Positions 35,709 through 46,000 are shown, counted from the first letter of the stretch. The stretch is 63,470 bases of DNA from Sinorhizobium sp. 8-89 (GCF_030124325.1 NZ_JASKLR010000029.1:1-63470); one strand, 5' to 3'. Numbers and translations: made by a program. Notes: a model not told the origin generated them from the letters alone.

Positions 35709-37160
35709 ATGACTTTCGTGTCGATGCGTATTGCCGGGGCGGAACATGCCGCCTCTACCGGCCGGACATTCCGACGACAGAATCCGGTAACCGGCGAGGT
35801 GGCGAGCGAAGCCGCCGCGGCCACCGTTGCCGATGCGGTCGCTGCAGTCGACGCGGCGGCGACCGCCTTCCCCTCCTGGGCCGCGCTCGGGCCCAATGCT
35901 CGCCGCGCCGTGCTCCTGAAAGCAGCAGACGCGCTCGCCGCTAAGGGGGACGCCTTCGTCGCCGCAATGGCCTCCGAGATTGGCGCAACCGAGGCCTGGG
36001 CTCGCTTCAACGTCATGCTCGCCTCGTCCATGCTGCGCGAGGCGGCCGCGCTGACGACGCAGGTCGCCGGCGAAGTGGTTCCCTCTGACAAGCCGGGCTG
36101 CCTCGCCATGGCGGTCCGCGAGCCCGCTGGCGTGGTGCTCGGCATTGCCCCCTGGAATGCGCCGGTTATTCTCGGCGTGCGAGCGCTGGCGACACCGCTT
36201 GCCTGCGGCAACGGCGTCGTCTTCAAGGCGTCGGAGATCTGCCCTCGCACCCACGCGCTGATCGTAGAGGCGCTCGAGGAGGGCGGCTTGCCCGGCGGGG
36301 TGGTCAGCCTCGTAACCAACGCGCCGGAGGATGCGGGTGACGTCGTCGGGGCGCTGATCGACCATCCCGCCGTCCGTCGCATCAACTTCACCGGCTCCAC
36401 CAAAGTCGGCCGCATCATCGCCGAACGTGCGGCCCGACAGTTGAAGCCGGTGCTCCTGGAACTCGGCGGTAAGGCGCCGCTCCTCGTCTTAAAGGACGCC
36501 GACGTCGACGAGGCGGTGAAGGCCGCGATCTTCGGCGCCTTCTTCAACCAGGGCCAGATCTGCATGTCGACCGAACGGATCATCGTCGTTCCCAAGGTGG
36601 CCGAGGAGTTCGTGACGAAGTTCACCGAACGCGCCAGGGCCTTGAAGGCTGGCGACCCGCGCAAGGGAGCGACCCCGCTCGGCGCCGTCGTCGATGTGCG
36701 CACGGTCGACAAGGTAGAAGCGCTGATCGCAGACGCCGTGGCCAAGGGCGCAACGGTGACCGGGGCCGGCGTTGCGGAAGGGGTGCTCATGCCGGCCCAG
36801 GTGGTCGACAAGGTGACCTCCGACATGCGCCTCTATTCCGAGGAAAGCTTCGGCCCGGTCGTCGCCATCCTGCGCGCGAAAGACGAGGAGGACGCAGTCA
36901 GCCTCGCAAATGACAGTGAGTACGGCCTGTCCGCGGCGGTGTTCAGCCGCGACGCGGCGCGGGCACTGTCGGTGGCGCGTCGCATCCGTTCCGGCATCTG
37001 CCATATCAATGGCCCGACGGTTCACGACGAGGCGCAGATGCCCTTCGGCGGCACCAAGGCCTCGGGTTACGGGCGCTTCGGCGGCAAAGCCGGCATCACC
37101 GAGTTCACCGAGTTGCGCTGGATCACCATCGAGACCGAGCCCGGTCGCTTTCCGCTCTGA
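35709..37160 (+). CDS. vdh: Vanillin dehydrogenase
   Basis: The 483-residue ALDH has the cofactor motif APWNAPV (147-153), Glu251 in LELGGK and the nucleophile Cys285 in NQGQICMSTE. It belongs to the salicylaldehyde/vanillin dehydrogenase group by its overall sequence (HINGPTVHDEAQMPFGG). It oxidises vanillin to vanillate with NAD(P). A ggaggag site precedes the ATG. It is followed at 70 bases by feruloyl-CoA hydratase/lyase, whose product is vanillin, so the two act in sequence. Confidence 0.88.
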   Translation: MTFVSMRIAGAEHAASTGRTFRRQNPVTGEVASEAAAATVADAVAAVDAAATAFPSWAALGPNARRAVLLKAADALAAKGDAFVAAMASEIGATEAWARFNVMLASSMLREAAALTTQVAGEVVPSDKPGCLAMAVREPAGVVLGIAPWNAPVILGVRALATPLACGNGVVFKASEICPRTHALIVEALEEGGLPGGVVSLVTNAPEDAGDVVGALIDHPAVRRINFTGSTKVGRIIAERAARQLKPVLLELGGKAPLLVLKDADVDEAVKAAIFGAFFNQGQICMSTERIIVVPKVAEEFVTKFTERARALKAGDPRKGATPLGAVVDVRTVDKVEALIADAVAKGATVTGAGVAEGVLMPAQVVDKVTSDMRLYSEESFGPVVAILRAKDEEDAVSLANDSEYGLSAAVFSRDAARALSVARRIRSGICHINGPTVHDEAQMPFGGTKASGYGRFGGKAGITEFTELRWITIETEPGRFPL

Positions 37161-37230
37161 ACGGCCGAACAGATTCGTAGAAACCGTTCCGGCCGACCGG
37201 CCGAGGCTATGCACATGCAAGGAGGGCCCT

Positions 37231-38061
37231 ATGGCCAACGATATAGACACCGTCGCCTATGATGTCGTCGACCGCATCGCCTGGGTGCGCTTCAACCGGC
37301 CCGACAAGCGCAACGCAATGAGCCCGACGCTCAATCGCGCGATGATGGAGGTGCTCGACGAACTCGAGTTCCGGGAAGATGTGGGAGTCCTGGTACTCAC
37401 CGGCGAAGGCGCCGCCTGGACGGCCGGCATGGACCTCAAGGAATATTTCCGCGAGACGGAGGCGGAGGGTCTCAAGGGCGTCCGCAAGTCGCAGCGCGAG
37501 AGTTACGGCTGGTGGCGCCGGCTGCGCTGGTACCAGAAGCCGACCATCGCCATGATCAATGGCTGGTGCCTCGGCGGCGGCTACGGTCCGCTCTTCGCCT
37601 GCGATCTCGCCTTCGCGGCGCATGAAGCAAAGTTCGGCCTTTCGGAAATCAACTGGGGTATCCTGCCGGGCGGCGGCGCGACCAAGGTCGCGGTCGAGCT
37701 CCTGTCCTTCCGCAAGGCCATGTACCATGCGCTCACGGGCGAGCCGATCGACGGGAGAACCGCGGCGCATTGGGGTCTCGTCAACGAGAGCTTGCCGCTC
37801 GCGGCGCTCAAGGGCCGGGTTACCGAGGTCGCGAAGGTGCTGCTCGAGAAGAACCCTGTGGCGCTGAAAGCCACCAAGGACGCCGTGCGCCGCGTCGGCG
37901 TGATGACCTACGATGAGGCGGAGGACTACCTCGTCCGCGCCCAGGAGGCCGCCAACTCGTTCGATGATGAAGGGCGCAAGGAGGGCATTCGTCAGTTCAT
38001 CGACGAGAAGTCCTACAGGCCGGGTCTCGGCGCTTACGACAAGGATCGCCAGACCCGCTGA
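37231..38061 (+). CDS. ech: Feruloyl-CoA (p-hydroxycinnamoyl-CoA) hydratase/lyase
   Basis: ATG 37231 follows aaggagg and gives 276 residues, the exact length of known HCHL enzymes. It has the crotonase oxyanion elements TAGMDL (64-69) and GWCLGGGYG (111-119), the catalytic Glu139 in LSEINWGILPGG, and a Tyr near 233 that fits the lyase-specific tyrosine. It hydrates feruloyl-CoA and cleaves it to vanillin and acetyl-CoA. It sits between vdh and feruloyl-CoA synthetase in one operon. Confidence 0.9.
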   Translation: MANDIDTVAYDVVDRIAWVRFNRPDKRNAMSPTLNRAMMEVLDELEFREDVGVLVLTGEGAAWTAGMDLKEYFRETEAEGLKGVRKSQRESYGWWRRLRWYQKPTIAMINGWCLGGGYGPLFACDLAFAAHEAKFGLSEINWGILPGGGATKVAVELLSFRKAMYHALTGEPIDGRTAAHWGLVNESLPLAALKGRVTEVAKVLLEKNPVALKATKDAVRRVGVMTYDEAEDYLVRAQEAANSFDDEGRKEGIRQFIDEKSYRPGLGAYDKDRQTR

Positions 38062-38091
38062 CGCCCTGAGGAGGGCAGGAGGAGGAGAAAG

Positions 38092-39621
38092 ATGAAGGAG
38101 TTTTTTTGCCCCGATCCGGCAGCGCTGCACGTGCGCCTTCGACCGGATTCGCTTGCCTGCACTGACCTTGCAAGCGATCGCCGTTGGAACTACCGCGAAC
38201 TCGATGCGGATATCCAACGTGCAGTCGCCCTATTGCATCACGAGGGCATCGGTAAAGGCGACCGGATCGCCGTCCTTGCTCGCAACAGCGTATACCAGAT
38301 CATCCTGCAACAGGCGTTGATGCGGCTCGGCGCGATTTTCGTGCCACTGAACTGGCGGCTGTCGCAGCAGGAATTGGCGCTCCTGCTGGAGGACTGCACC
38401 CCAGCCATTCTCTATACCGACGATGAGATTCCCGTCCTGCCACCGGGTTGCCGGAGCTACAGCTTCTCCTACTTCGCTTCCGAAATGTCTGCCTTCGATC
38501 CAGCGCCGCGCTGTCCCCTGCATTCGGGCTGCGACACCTGCATCATTCTCTACACCTCCGGCACTTCAGGGGTTCCGAAGGGAGCGCTGCTCACTGCCCG
38601 ATTTCTTCTGGCCACGGCGGTAAATTTCAACGTGCTCGGAGAAGTCGACACCGGCTGCATATTTCTGTGCGACACCCCGATGTTCCATGTGATCGGCATC
38701 GTCGCACAGATCTGGCCGCCCTTGCTGCGCGGCGGCACGTTCATTGTCTCTCCCGGCTTCGACGCAGAAAAGACCAACGACCGGCTCGGCAACCCTGACT
38801 TCGGCGTCACGCACTATTTCTGCGTGCCGCAAATGGCCGAGGCGCTGCGCCAGACGCCAAACTTCGCACCCGAACGCTGGACGAAGCTCAAGGCGCTGTT
38901 CACCGGCGGCGCGCCCAATCCGGCGGCGCACATCCGCTGGTGGCTCGACCGTGGCGTGCGGATGGTGGATGGCTACGGCATGACCGAAACCGGCACCACG
39001 CTTGGCATGCCACTCTCACGCGACCTGCTGCGCAGCAAAGCGGGAGCCGCGGGCGTTCCTGGGCCACTGACGGCGGTGCGGCTGGTGGACGAGGATGACC
39101 GAGACGTGACTGACGGCACGCCGGGCGAGATCCTGGTCTTCGGTCCGAACGTGATCGGCGGATACTGGAACCGGCCGGAGGAACGTAAACGCAGCTTCAC
39201 CGAGGACGGCTGGATCCGCACCGGAGACATTGGGCGGCGCGACGAAGACGGCTACATTACGATTGTCGACCGCCGCAAGTACATGTTCATTTCCGGCGGC
39301 GAGAACATCTATCCCGTCGAGGTTGAGGCCGCGCTTTCGGAACATCCCGGTGTGCGCGAGGTAGCTGTGGTCGGCATTCCTGACGAGCGATGGGGCGAGG
39401 TCGGTCGCGCCTACGTCGTTGCCGCGCCGGGGCAGGACCTCGACAGTGACCAACTCGCCCATCACTGCCAGTCGTTGATTGCCCGCTACAAGGTTCCAAA
39501 AGAGTTCCGCTTTGTCGACGAGCTTCCAAGAACCGGATCCGGAAAAGTGATCAAACATGTACTGCGCAAGGAGGCGCTGGAGGAGTGCGGCTCGAAGCCC
39601 GGCAGTGATTTCAGGCGGTAG
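38092..39621 (+). CDS. fcs: Feruloyl-CoA synthetase
   Basis: The 509-residue adenylate-forming enzyme has the P-loop-like YTSGTSGVPKG (154-164), GYGMTETG (about 297-304), the hinge TGD near 384 and the catalytic Lys485 in PRTGSGKVIK. It activates ferulate (or 4-coumarate/caffeate) to the CoA thioester with ATP. It lies 30 bases after ech with an aggaggag site, completing the non-oxidative ferulate-to-vanillate route fcs-ech-vdh. Confidence 0.85.
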   Translation: MKEFFCPDPAALHVRLRPDSLACTDLASDRRWNYRELDADIQRAVALLHHEGIGKGDRIAVLARNSVYQIILQQALMRLGAIFVPLNWRLSQQELALLLEDCTPAILYTDDEIPVLPPGCRSYSFSYFASEMSAFDPAPRCPLHSGCDTCIILYTSGTSGVPKGALLTARFLLATAVNFNVLGEVDTGCIFLCDTPMFHVIGIVAQIWPPLLRGGTFIVSPGFDAEKTNDRLGNPDFGVTHYFCVPQMAEALRQTPNFAPERWTKLKALFTGGAPNPAAHIRWWLDRGVRMVDGYGMTETGTTLGMPLSRDLLRSKAGAAGVPGPLTAVRLVDEDDRDVTDGTPGEILVFGPNVIGGYWNRPEERKRSFTEDGWIRTGDIGRRDEDGYITIVDRRKYMFISGGENIYPVEVEAALSEHPGVREVAVVGIPDERWGEVGRAYVVAAPGQDLDSDQLAHHCQSLIARYKVPKEFRFVDELPRTGSGKVIKHVLRKEALEECGSKPGSDFRR

Positions 39622-39668
39622 GCGTCCGCGGCATCACAATTACGATGGATTCCAAAGGGAGGCGTACA

Positions 39669-41145
39669 ATGACTAATTCCGTATCAAGTATTGCATTTGT
39701 CATAACCGGATCTCTTACCTTTTGTTTGGCCAGCGCAGTGTCTCAGCCAGCATACGCGATCACCCCGAGATTGAAATAACCTCGATCACGCATGCAGCGA
39801 AAGGAGAGGAAAGTCCTATCGATCACTGCCTGGTACGTGGCCAAACGGCCAGCCGGACAGGATTGGACGGAGAACGCTATGAGATCCGTTTCGAGCTGCG
39901 TTTGCCGGATGAATGGAACGGCCGCTTCGTTCACCAATTTAACGGCGGCAATGACGGTTCAGTCGAGGAAGCTTTTGGACCGCTGCTTGGGGGAATCGTA
40001 GAGACACAGCTCTGGGAAGAGGGTATGCCGTAGTGTCGAGTGACGCAGGTCATGACGGCAGCGCACGGTTTGGCTTTGACCCGGAGGCGCGTCGCCACTA
40101 CGGCTATGGCGCGGTGAAGCTATTGCAGCCAGTGGCGAAGGCGATGACCGAGGCCTACTATGGCCGCAAGGTCGAGTTCACCTATGGCGTCCGGGGGGTC
40201 GAACGGCGGCCGGCATGCCATGGTGGCTGCAGCGCGAATTCCTAGCGAATTTAACAGGCTGATAGTTGGCTATCCAGGGTTCAATCTGCCCAAGGCGGCC
40301 ATTCAGCATGCGTGGGACGTCAAAGCTTTCAAGGCGGTTAACGCCGATATCCGGAAGGCCTTTTCCAAGGAGGACATGGGCCTCGTCGCGCTAAGGTCCT
40401 AGAGAGCTGCGACGATCTTGACGGCCTGAAGGATGGAGTCGTCGCCGATGTGGACGGTTGCCAAACATCTTTCGACCTGACGAAGTTGCAGTGCACTTCG
40501 ACCCGGCAGTCTGCATGCTTGTCGGCCGCGCAGGTCAAAGCGCTGAAAACGATCGCAATGGGACCGCAAGATTCCGCCGGCGAGCAGCTTTAGCACCTGG
40601 GACTGGGATAGTGGGGTCGCCGGATCAAACTGGCGGTTGTGGAAGCTGGAAAGCGGCGTTCCGGAGTGGGGGGAATGCCGCGAATAGTCGTCCTCGGCGC
40701 GCCTTCCCTGGCGCAGATATTTACGACGCCGCCGACAAGGATCGATGGTGCACCGGATGCACTTGAAAAGTTCCTCTTGAACTTCGATTTCGACGCCGAC
40801 GCAGGGAAGATCTTCACGACCGACGGCCCGGAATCGGCCATGGACTTCATGACACCAACCGGGACGCACGATCCTGATCTGAAGAGTTTTAAGGAGGCCG
40901 GCGGCAAAATGATTGTATTTCACGGCGTAAGCGATCCAGTATTTTCGGTCGTCGACACGACCAAGTGGTGCATGAGGTTGGATCCGAATAATGGCGGAAA
41001 CGCAAAAAGCTTTGCCATGTTCTACTGGATACCGGGAATGAACCATGGCGCGCGCGGCCCAACGACAGATGACTTCGACATGTTCTCTCCACTTGTGGAT
41101 TGGGTGGAGAAGGGCAAAGCACCAGGCGCCGTCTTCGCGGCGTAA
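39669..41145 (+). pseudogene. Feruloyl esterase/tannase, multiply frameshifted
   Basis: ATG 39669 begins a good signal peptide (SSIAFVITGSLTFCLASAV). The tannase/feruloyl-esterase family then appears in successive frames: SPIDHCLVRGQT, LRLPDEWNGRFVHQFNGG, FGFDPEARRHYGYGAVK, RIPSEFNRLIVGYPGFNL and the C-terminal IPGMNHGARGPTTDDFDM (catalytic His). The frame changes at least four times, so it is inactive. In its working form this periplasmic enzyme would release ferulate from plant esters to feed the genes upstream. Confidence 0.8.
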
Positions 41146-41459
41146 GTCCAAAGAACGAGGAGGCTGAAGATCTTCAGGGTATCACGCGCAAGCTTTGCCC
41201 CTATCCTCATGTTGCACGCTATACTGGCGGAAATAAAAAATCGGCAGACAGTTTCGTCTGCGAGTAATTGCGCCGAAAACGCCGGCACAACTCTTGGCCT
41301 GCGGCTGTCTGAGTAATTAGCAGGAACTTCCCTGCTTGAGCCAGCCCGAACTGGAGGGGCCATTTGGCGCCTGACACGGCCCCGACGGGAAGGTGCCAAC
41401 GCGCGGTAACTATTCAACCTGGACTACTGAGTTCAATGGGTTGGCCTGGCACTTAACTT
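41146..41459. other. Intergenic region
   Basis: About 310 bases without a supported gene between the esterase pseudogene and the transporter fragment. No structured element was recognised. Confidence 0.4.
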
Positions 41460-42050
41460 GATGGGGTGGAGCGGCCTCGGGCTGCTGCCACTTCAAAGAA
41501 GTGGCCGCCGCCGCAAATCATCTTGCGGCATTGATCGGCACCATCGCCTGGAACATCCTGACATGGGTCTTCGCCATCCCGTCGAGCTCCTCGCACGCCC
41601 TCTTCGGCGGCCTTGTCGGTGCAAGCCTTGCAAAGGCCGGCTCGTCTGGTCCGGCCTCCTGAAGACCGCCGGTGCCATCGTCATGTCGCCCGAGATCGGC
41701 TTCGTGCTCGCTCTCCTGCTGGTGCTGATCGTCTCCTGGCTGTTCGTGCACCAGACGCCGTTTGCCGCCGACAGCACCTTCTCGGGGCCTGCAATTCGCT
41801 TCGGCCTCGCTCTATTTGCTCGGCCATAGCGGCAATGATGCGCAGAAGACCGTGGGCATCATCGCCGTGCTCCTGTGAATTCCACGTGCCCTTCTGGGTG
41901 GTGATCACCTGCCAGCGGCGAGCAGCTCGGTACGCTGTTCGGCGGCTGGGGTGATCACCAAGCTGAACCCGATGCAGGGCTTCTGTGCCGTGACCGGCGG
42001 CGCCATCACGCTGTTCGCCGCGACCTGGCTCGGCATTCCGGTCGACGACA
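41460..42050 (+). pseudogene. PiT-family inorganic phosphate transporter fragment
   Basis: Several frames together give PiT signature segments: AWNILTWVFAIPSSSSHALFGG, then LGHSGNDAQKTVGIIAVLL, and VITKLNPMQGFCAVTGGAITLF ending at ATWLGIPV, where the family normally continues STTHTITG. Both ends are missing and at least two frameshifts are present. It is unrelated to the ferulate genes and is probably the debris of a rearrangement. Confidence 0.7.
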
Positions 42051-42460
42051 ATCGACATAATAGGCTAGAGAGGGCCTGCGCCCCTTTCTGGTCTACGGGT
42101 TCGGCGAACGACCTATAGCCTTGAGCCCAGTCGAACCGCAGACGTCACGCCAAGGCAAATCACTTGACTGGTCTTGAAGGCGCAAAGCAGCCATTTGGCA
42201 CTGATGCTGCGAACTTCCGCCTGCCACCCATCTGTGCCGCTGACGGCGACACCTGGAGGGACCGAATTGGATTCCGAGCCGACCTTCGCCGCAGGTAACC
42301 TGGGCGACTGTCTTGCGCCTCCCTCGGGCACAGAGGCTCCGAGATGGAGCCCGCGAAAGCAGACACTCACTTTCGAATTTGTCGAAGTGCAGGATGAAGC
42401 CAAGTCGCCGCAGAAAACCTTCGGTATCCGCCGAAAAATATCGCTTCGCCCTCGATTTGA
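42051..42460. other. Region without a supported gene
   Basis: About 400 bases. One 96-codon frame (42174-42464) has no ribosome-binding site and an implausible composition. It holds the 3' flank of the convergent TIR gene. Nothing else seen. Confidence 0.4.
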
Positions 42461-43171
42461 CTAAGTAGCGACCAGTTCGGCGATTTTGGCGGCGACTTCC
42501 GCCATCGACTCTTCGGCAGTATTCAGCCCTGCTCGGGAGGCTAGCAGGAGGCTGACCTGCTCAAGCTCTTCATAGGTCGTTCCATGAACAACCGGGACGA
42601 GCCGCTCTCGCCGGAGCAGCGCCGAAAGCTCTTTGTCTGCGATGCCTTCTGCCGGGAGGCGTCGCAACATAGCCGGGGTCACCAAAACTATACCGACGCG
42701 CGAATTCACCAGGCCCTTGTCGATAGCCCGCATCATCGGCACCCCGAGGCCAAGGTCTTTCTCGCTGAACCACACGCGGACACCGCGCGCTTCGAGCAGA
42801 TCATGCAGTTCCTTAGCGGAGCCCTGCCTGTCATCCCACGCGTGACAGAGAAACACGTCTCGAAGGTCAGGCTGCGACGCCGCTAGGTTCTCGACGTTCT
42901 CGCGAACCGGCGTGAGCGCCTGCACTTGTTCAGGGGTGTACCACACAGCCGAACCGGCTCCCGACCAGCGCGGCTTTGAGGTGCGGCGCCCCGACCCGCC
43001 GCTGCTCCTTGAGGAGGAGTATGAAGGGGACGAGTATGATCCGGAGCTGCTATAGCCGCTGCCATATCCGCCGTAACCGCTAGAGCGGCCATAGCGGCCC
43101 CCGCATGCAGGACAGTCGGCTGCGGCGGCCGATGAGCGATGGCCCCTTGCCGGTGCAGTGCATCTAGCCAT
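42461..43171 (-). CDS. TIR-domain protein with Ser/Gly/Tyr-rich N-terminus
   Basis: The 236-residue protein has an N-terminal CPACGG knuckle, a low-complexity Ser/Gly/Tyr segment (about residues 28-66), then a TIR domain from about 103: DVFLCHAWDDRQGSAKEL, GVRVWFSEKDLGLG, INSR-type helix (LVNSRVGIVLVTPAML) and DKELSAL. The Glu of WFSEKDLG or of the helix after it is the expected NADase residue. Bacterial TIRs make signalling nucleotides or deplete NAD in phage defence (for example Thoeris). No ThsA-like partner is adjacent. A gaaggag site precedes the start. Confidence 0.8.
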   Translation of the reverse strand: MARCTAPARGHRSSAAAADCPACGGRYGRSSGYGGYGSGYSSSGSYSSPSYSSSRSSGGSGRRTSKPRWSGAGSAVWYTPEQVQALTPVRENVENLAASQPDLRDVFLCHAWDDRQGSAKELHDLLEARGVRVWFSEKDLGLGVPMMRAIDKGLVNSRVGIVLVTPAMLRRLPAEGIADKELSALLRRERLVPVVHGTTYEELEQVSLLLASRAGLNTAEESMAEVAAKIAELVAT

Positions 43172-43359
43172 GTCTTTCTTTCTCCTTCACCAATCCGTCG
43201 CTCGCTGAACCAACGCATTCAGGGTCGGTATGTGAACATCCCCGATCGCCGGGCCGCATCTCAGGGGTCATTGCTTTGCCTGCCCTCCTGCGCGATTCTC
43301 TGTCACCAGACCATGCTCGGAATGAGCAGGTTCCGTGTCAAGATACTTCCCCGTTTTCC

Positions 43360-43549
43360 GATGATTGAAGAAGTTGCAAAGCGGGTGAGCTCTGACGGTA
43401 TTGCGAAAAAGTTTGGGACTTCGCCTGATCTCGTTGACTACCGCCTAAAGCGTTTTGCTCTCTGGCGGGATCATGTCGGGAAGAAGGTCACACTGGCACG
43501 TAAGTCGTCCAACCTTATCGGGCCCCAACATAATGTCCGCTATCCCTGA
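43360..43549 (+). pseudogene. C-terminal fragment with HTH-like segment
   Basis: The frame reads EEVAKRVSSDGIAKKFGTSP and then DLVDYRLKRFALWRDHVGKK. This resembles the end of ImmA/IrrE-type proteins or of a small HTH protein. No upstream catalytic HExxH part is present in any frame, so it is probably a remnant. Assignment is weak. Confidence 0.25.
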
Positions 43550-43879
43550 GGCGTGAGCTGGAAGCCGACCTTCAGCTTCCGTGAAGAGTTTCGGGCGCCG
43601 GCGGGCGTACGAAAGTCCCCGAGGAAGGAACCCGCGGGCCACAGGGCGAAGGCTATGGAGATTTCGGATTTCGGCTGATGGCTGCGATGGCTGGCGCGTC
43701 GCCGGGAGGTAACAGGTTGGATGCGGACGGGCCGCTTCGTTGCGCCTCAGCGCGGTGTTGTTGACCCGGCACACGGCTGGTTGTGGCTCTGTCGGCGTCG
43801 ATGATCACCATGGGCACGCGTGGATCCGTTGCCGGAGTTTGAGCGCCTGCGGCTTGGGGTTGAAGCATGTCATGCCGGG

Positions 43880-45072
43880 TCATGGGACGGTCTCCCGGTT
43901 CGCTTTCGAAGTGTCCGGGGGTCCACGAGGCTGCCTCCACCGTTCGAACACCTCGATGACGACCATGCGTCCGCCGCAGCAGGGGCATATCGGGCTGAAG
44001 TCCTCCGGCTTTTTCGGGGTGCCGTCATCGGGCGGCGCGACGATGTTTAGCAGTTCGCGCGCAAGCAGGAGGCTGGCCTTGCGGGCGGAGCCGGCGAGCA
44101 ATCCGTAGTGCCGGATGCGGTGGAAGCCTCGCGGCAGGACATGGAGCAGGAAGCGGCGATGAACTCGTCAGCGCCGAGCGTCATGACCTGCTGCCGGTCG
44201 GCGCCGGCGCGGCGATAATCCTTGTAGCGGAAGGTGATGCCGCTCGCGTCGAAGGCGATCAGGCGGCTGTTCGAGATCGCGACCCGGTGGGTGTATCGCG
44301 ACAGGTAAGCGAGCACTGCTTCCGGTCCGGCGAAGGGCGCCTTCGCGTAGACCACCCAGTGCTTCTTCCGGACCGGCGCCAAGTGACGCAGGAAGGCGCG
44401 TCGCTCGGCGAGGTGCGCCATCGATCCGAAGAAGGTAAGCCGGTCCACCTCGTACAGCGCGAGCAGCCGGGTGAGGAACAATCGACGGAACAGCTTGCCG
44501 AGCACACGCACCGGAAGCAGGAATGCCGGCCGCGACGATATCCAGTGGCTTGCGTTGAGTGCAATCCCGCCGCCCGGCACGATCATGTGCACGTGGGGAT
44601 GGTGGGTCATCGCCGAGCCCCAGGTGTGAAGCACGGCGGTGATACCAATCCTGGCTCCGAGGTGCCTGGGATCAGCCGCGATCGTCAGCATCGTCTCCGA
44701 CGCTGCCTTAAACAGCAGGTCGTAGACGAGCGCCTTGTTCTGGAAGGCAATGTCGGCAACCTCGGTGGGCAACGTAAATACAACGTGGAAGTATCCGACC
44801 GGCAAGAGGTCGGCCTCACGCTTGGCGAACCATGTCCGCGCTGCCGCGCCCTGGCACTTGGGACAGTGGCGGTTACGGCAGGAGTTGTAGGCGACGCGCC
44901 AGTGGCCGCAGTCCTCGCAGGCATCGACATGACCGCCAAGGGCAGCAGTGCGGCAGTTCTCGATCGCCGACATCACCTTGAGCTGGGCGAGGCTCAGTTG
45001 GCCGGCATGGGCGGCCCGATAGGCGGGTCCTGCGGCACGGAAGATGTCGGCGACCTCGATCGAGGCGCGCAC
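43880..45072 (-). pseudogene. IS91-family transposase, frameshifted near the end
   Basis: The N-terminus carries the zinc-binding set CEDCGHWRVAYNSCRNRHCPKC. The HUH pair is HHPHVHMIVPGG and the tyrosine motif follows at LSRYTHRVAISNSRL. In the main frame the reading changes after TLGADEFI into unnatural sequence to a stop at 44047. The family C-terminus (LLAGSARKASLLLARELLN ... CPCCGGRM) continues in another frame to 43880. One indel near 44155 explains this. The enzyme performs rolling-circle transposition in intact copies; this copy may be inactive. Confidence 0.8.
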
Positions 45073-45075
45073 GGC

Positions 45076-45984
45076 TCAGCCTTCGGGCGAGTTCTCTCCC
45101 GGCTTGAACAGCCCGAGCTTGTCGAACGGACTCGTGACCGTGCGCACTGTCCGGGTCGCGACCTTGGTGTAGAAGGCGGTGCTGTTCAGCTTGGCGTGCC
45201 CGAGCAGGACCTGGATGATCCGGATATCGGTGCCGTCCTCCAGCAGGTGTGTCGCGAAGCTGTGACGCAGCGTGTGCGGCCCGACCCGCTTGGCGATGTC
45301 GGCGGCCTGCGCCGCCTCGACGACGATACGATAGAGCTGCCGCGTGCTAATCGGCTTCATCGCGTGCTGCCCTGGGAACAGCCAGCCGTCGCGGTGCATC
45401 ACGCCTTGCTGACGTCCGACCTTCCACCACTCACGCAGAAGCGTGAGCAGGTCCGGCGACAGCATGGCATTGCGATAGCGCCCGCCCTTGCCGCGTTCGA
45501 CACGCAACAGCATGCGCTCACTGTCGACGTCGGCGACCTTCAGCATCGACACCTCGGCGACCCGCAGGCCTGCGCCATAGGCGACCGAGAGCGCGACTTG
45601 GTGTTTGAGGCAGGTGGTGGCGTTGAGGAGGCGCGCGACCTCATCGCGACTGAGCACCACGGGCAGCTTGCGCGGATGCGCCAGACGAACCAGCTTGCGG
45701 GCCAGGTCCGGCCGGTCGACCGTATGGGTAAAGAAGAAGCGCAGCGCCGACACGATGCTGTTCATGGTCGGCACGGGAACGCCATCCTCCTGCTGCTCGA
45801 TCTGGAACCGCCGCAGGTCGTCGGCGGTTGCCGTGTCTGGTGAACGCCCGAGGAATGTCGCCAAGCGTCCGATGTCACGGAGATAGTTGCGCTGCGTTTC
45901 CCGCGAGAAACGCCGCATGTTCATGTCATCGATTAGCCGTTGACGTAGCGGGCTGATCGGTGCATCGAGAACGGGATGGGTCAT
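45076..45984 (-). CDS. Tyrosine recombinase (integrase) of the IS91-type element
   Basis: The 302-residue protein has a SAM-like core-binding N-domain (FSRETQRNYLRDIGRLATFL) and the complete catalytic set: Arg in GAGLRVAEV, HTLRHSFATHLLE, LLGHA and a Tyr in AFYTKVATR. It ends four bases before the transposase start on the same strand, so the two are co-transcribed. Recombinases of this kind accompany IS91-like transposases and probably resolve or integrate transposition intermediates. Confidence 0.85.
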   Translation of the reverse strand: MTHPVLDAPISPLRQRLIDDMNMRRFSRETQRNYLRDIGRLATFLGRSPDTATADDLRRFQIEQQEDGVPVPTMNSIVSALRFFFTHTVDRPDLARKLVRLAHPRKLPVVLSRDEVARLLNATTCLKHQVALSVAYGAGLRVAEVSMLKVADVDSERMLLRVERGKGGRYRNAMLSPDLLTLLREWWKVGRQQGVMHRDGWLFPGQHAMKPISTRQLYRIVVEAAQAADIAKRVGPHTLRHSFATHLLEDGTDIRIIQVLLGHAKLNSTAFYTKVATRTVRTVTSPFDKLGLFKPGENSPEG

Positions 45985-46000
45985 GGTCAGGCTCCTTGTT

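Larger units (their letters stand above)
43560..46000 (-). mobile_element. IS91-family element with adjacent tyrosine recombinase
   Basis: A two-gene unit: tyrosine recombinase (45076-45984) followed closely by a Y2/HUH transposase (43880-45072), both on the minus strand. This pairing is known for a branch of IS91-like elements. Beyond the transposase a short hairpin (ggaagc ... gcttcc, near 43560-43590) could be the replication-origin end. Exact ends are not defined; IS91 elements lack inverted repeats and target duplications. Confidence 0.65.

Noticed and set aside
35642..36826. 394-codon antisense frame opposite vanillin dehydrogenase
   Set aside because: Ser/Ala/Thr-rich shadow that also covers the regulator's operator.
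44287..45843. 518-codon plus-strand frame across the IS91-type genes
   Set aside because: Antisense to both the transposase and the recombinase; composition (Arg/Gln/Val-rich) and lack of start signals mark it as a shadow.
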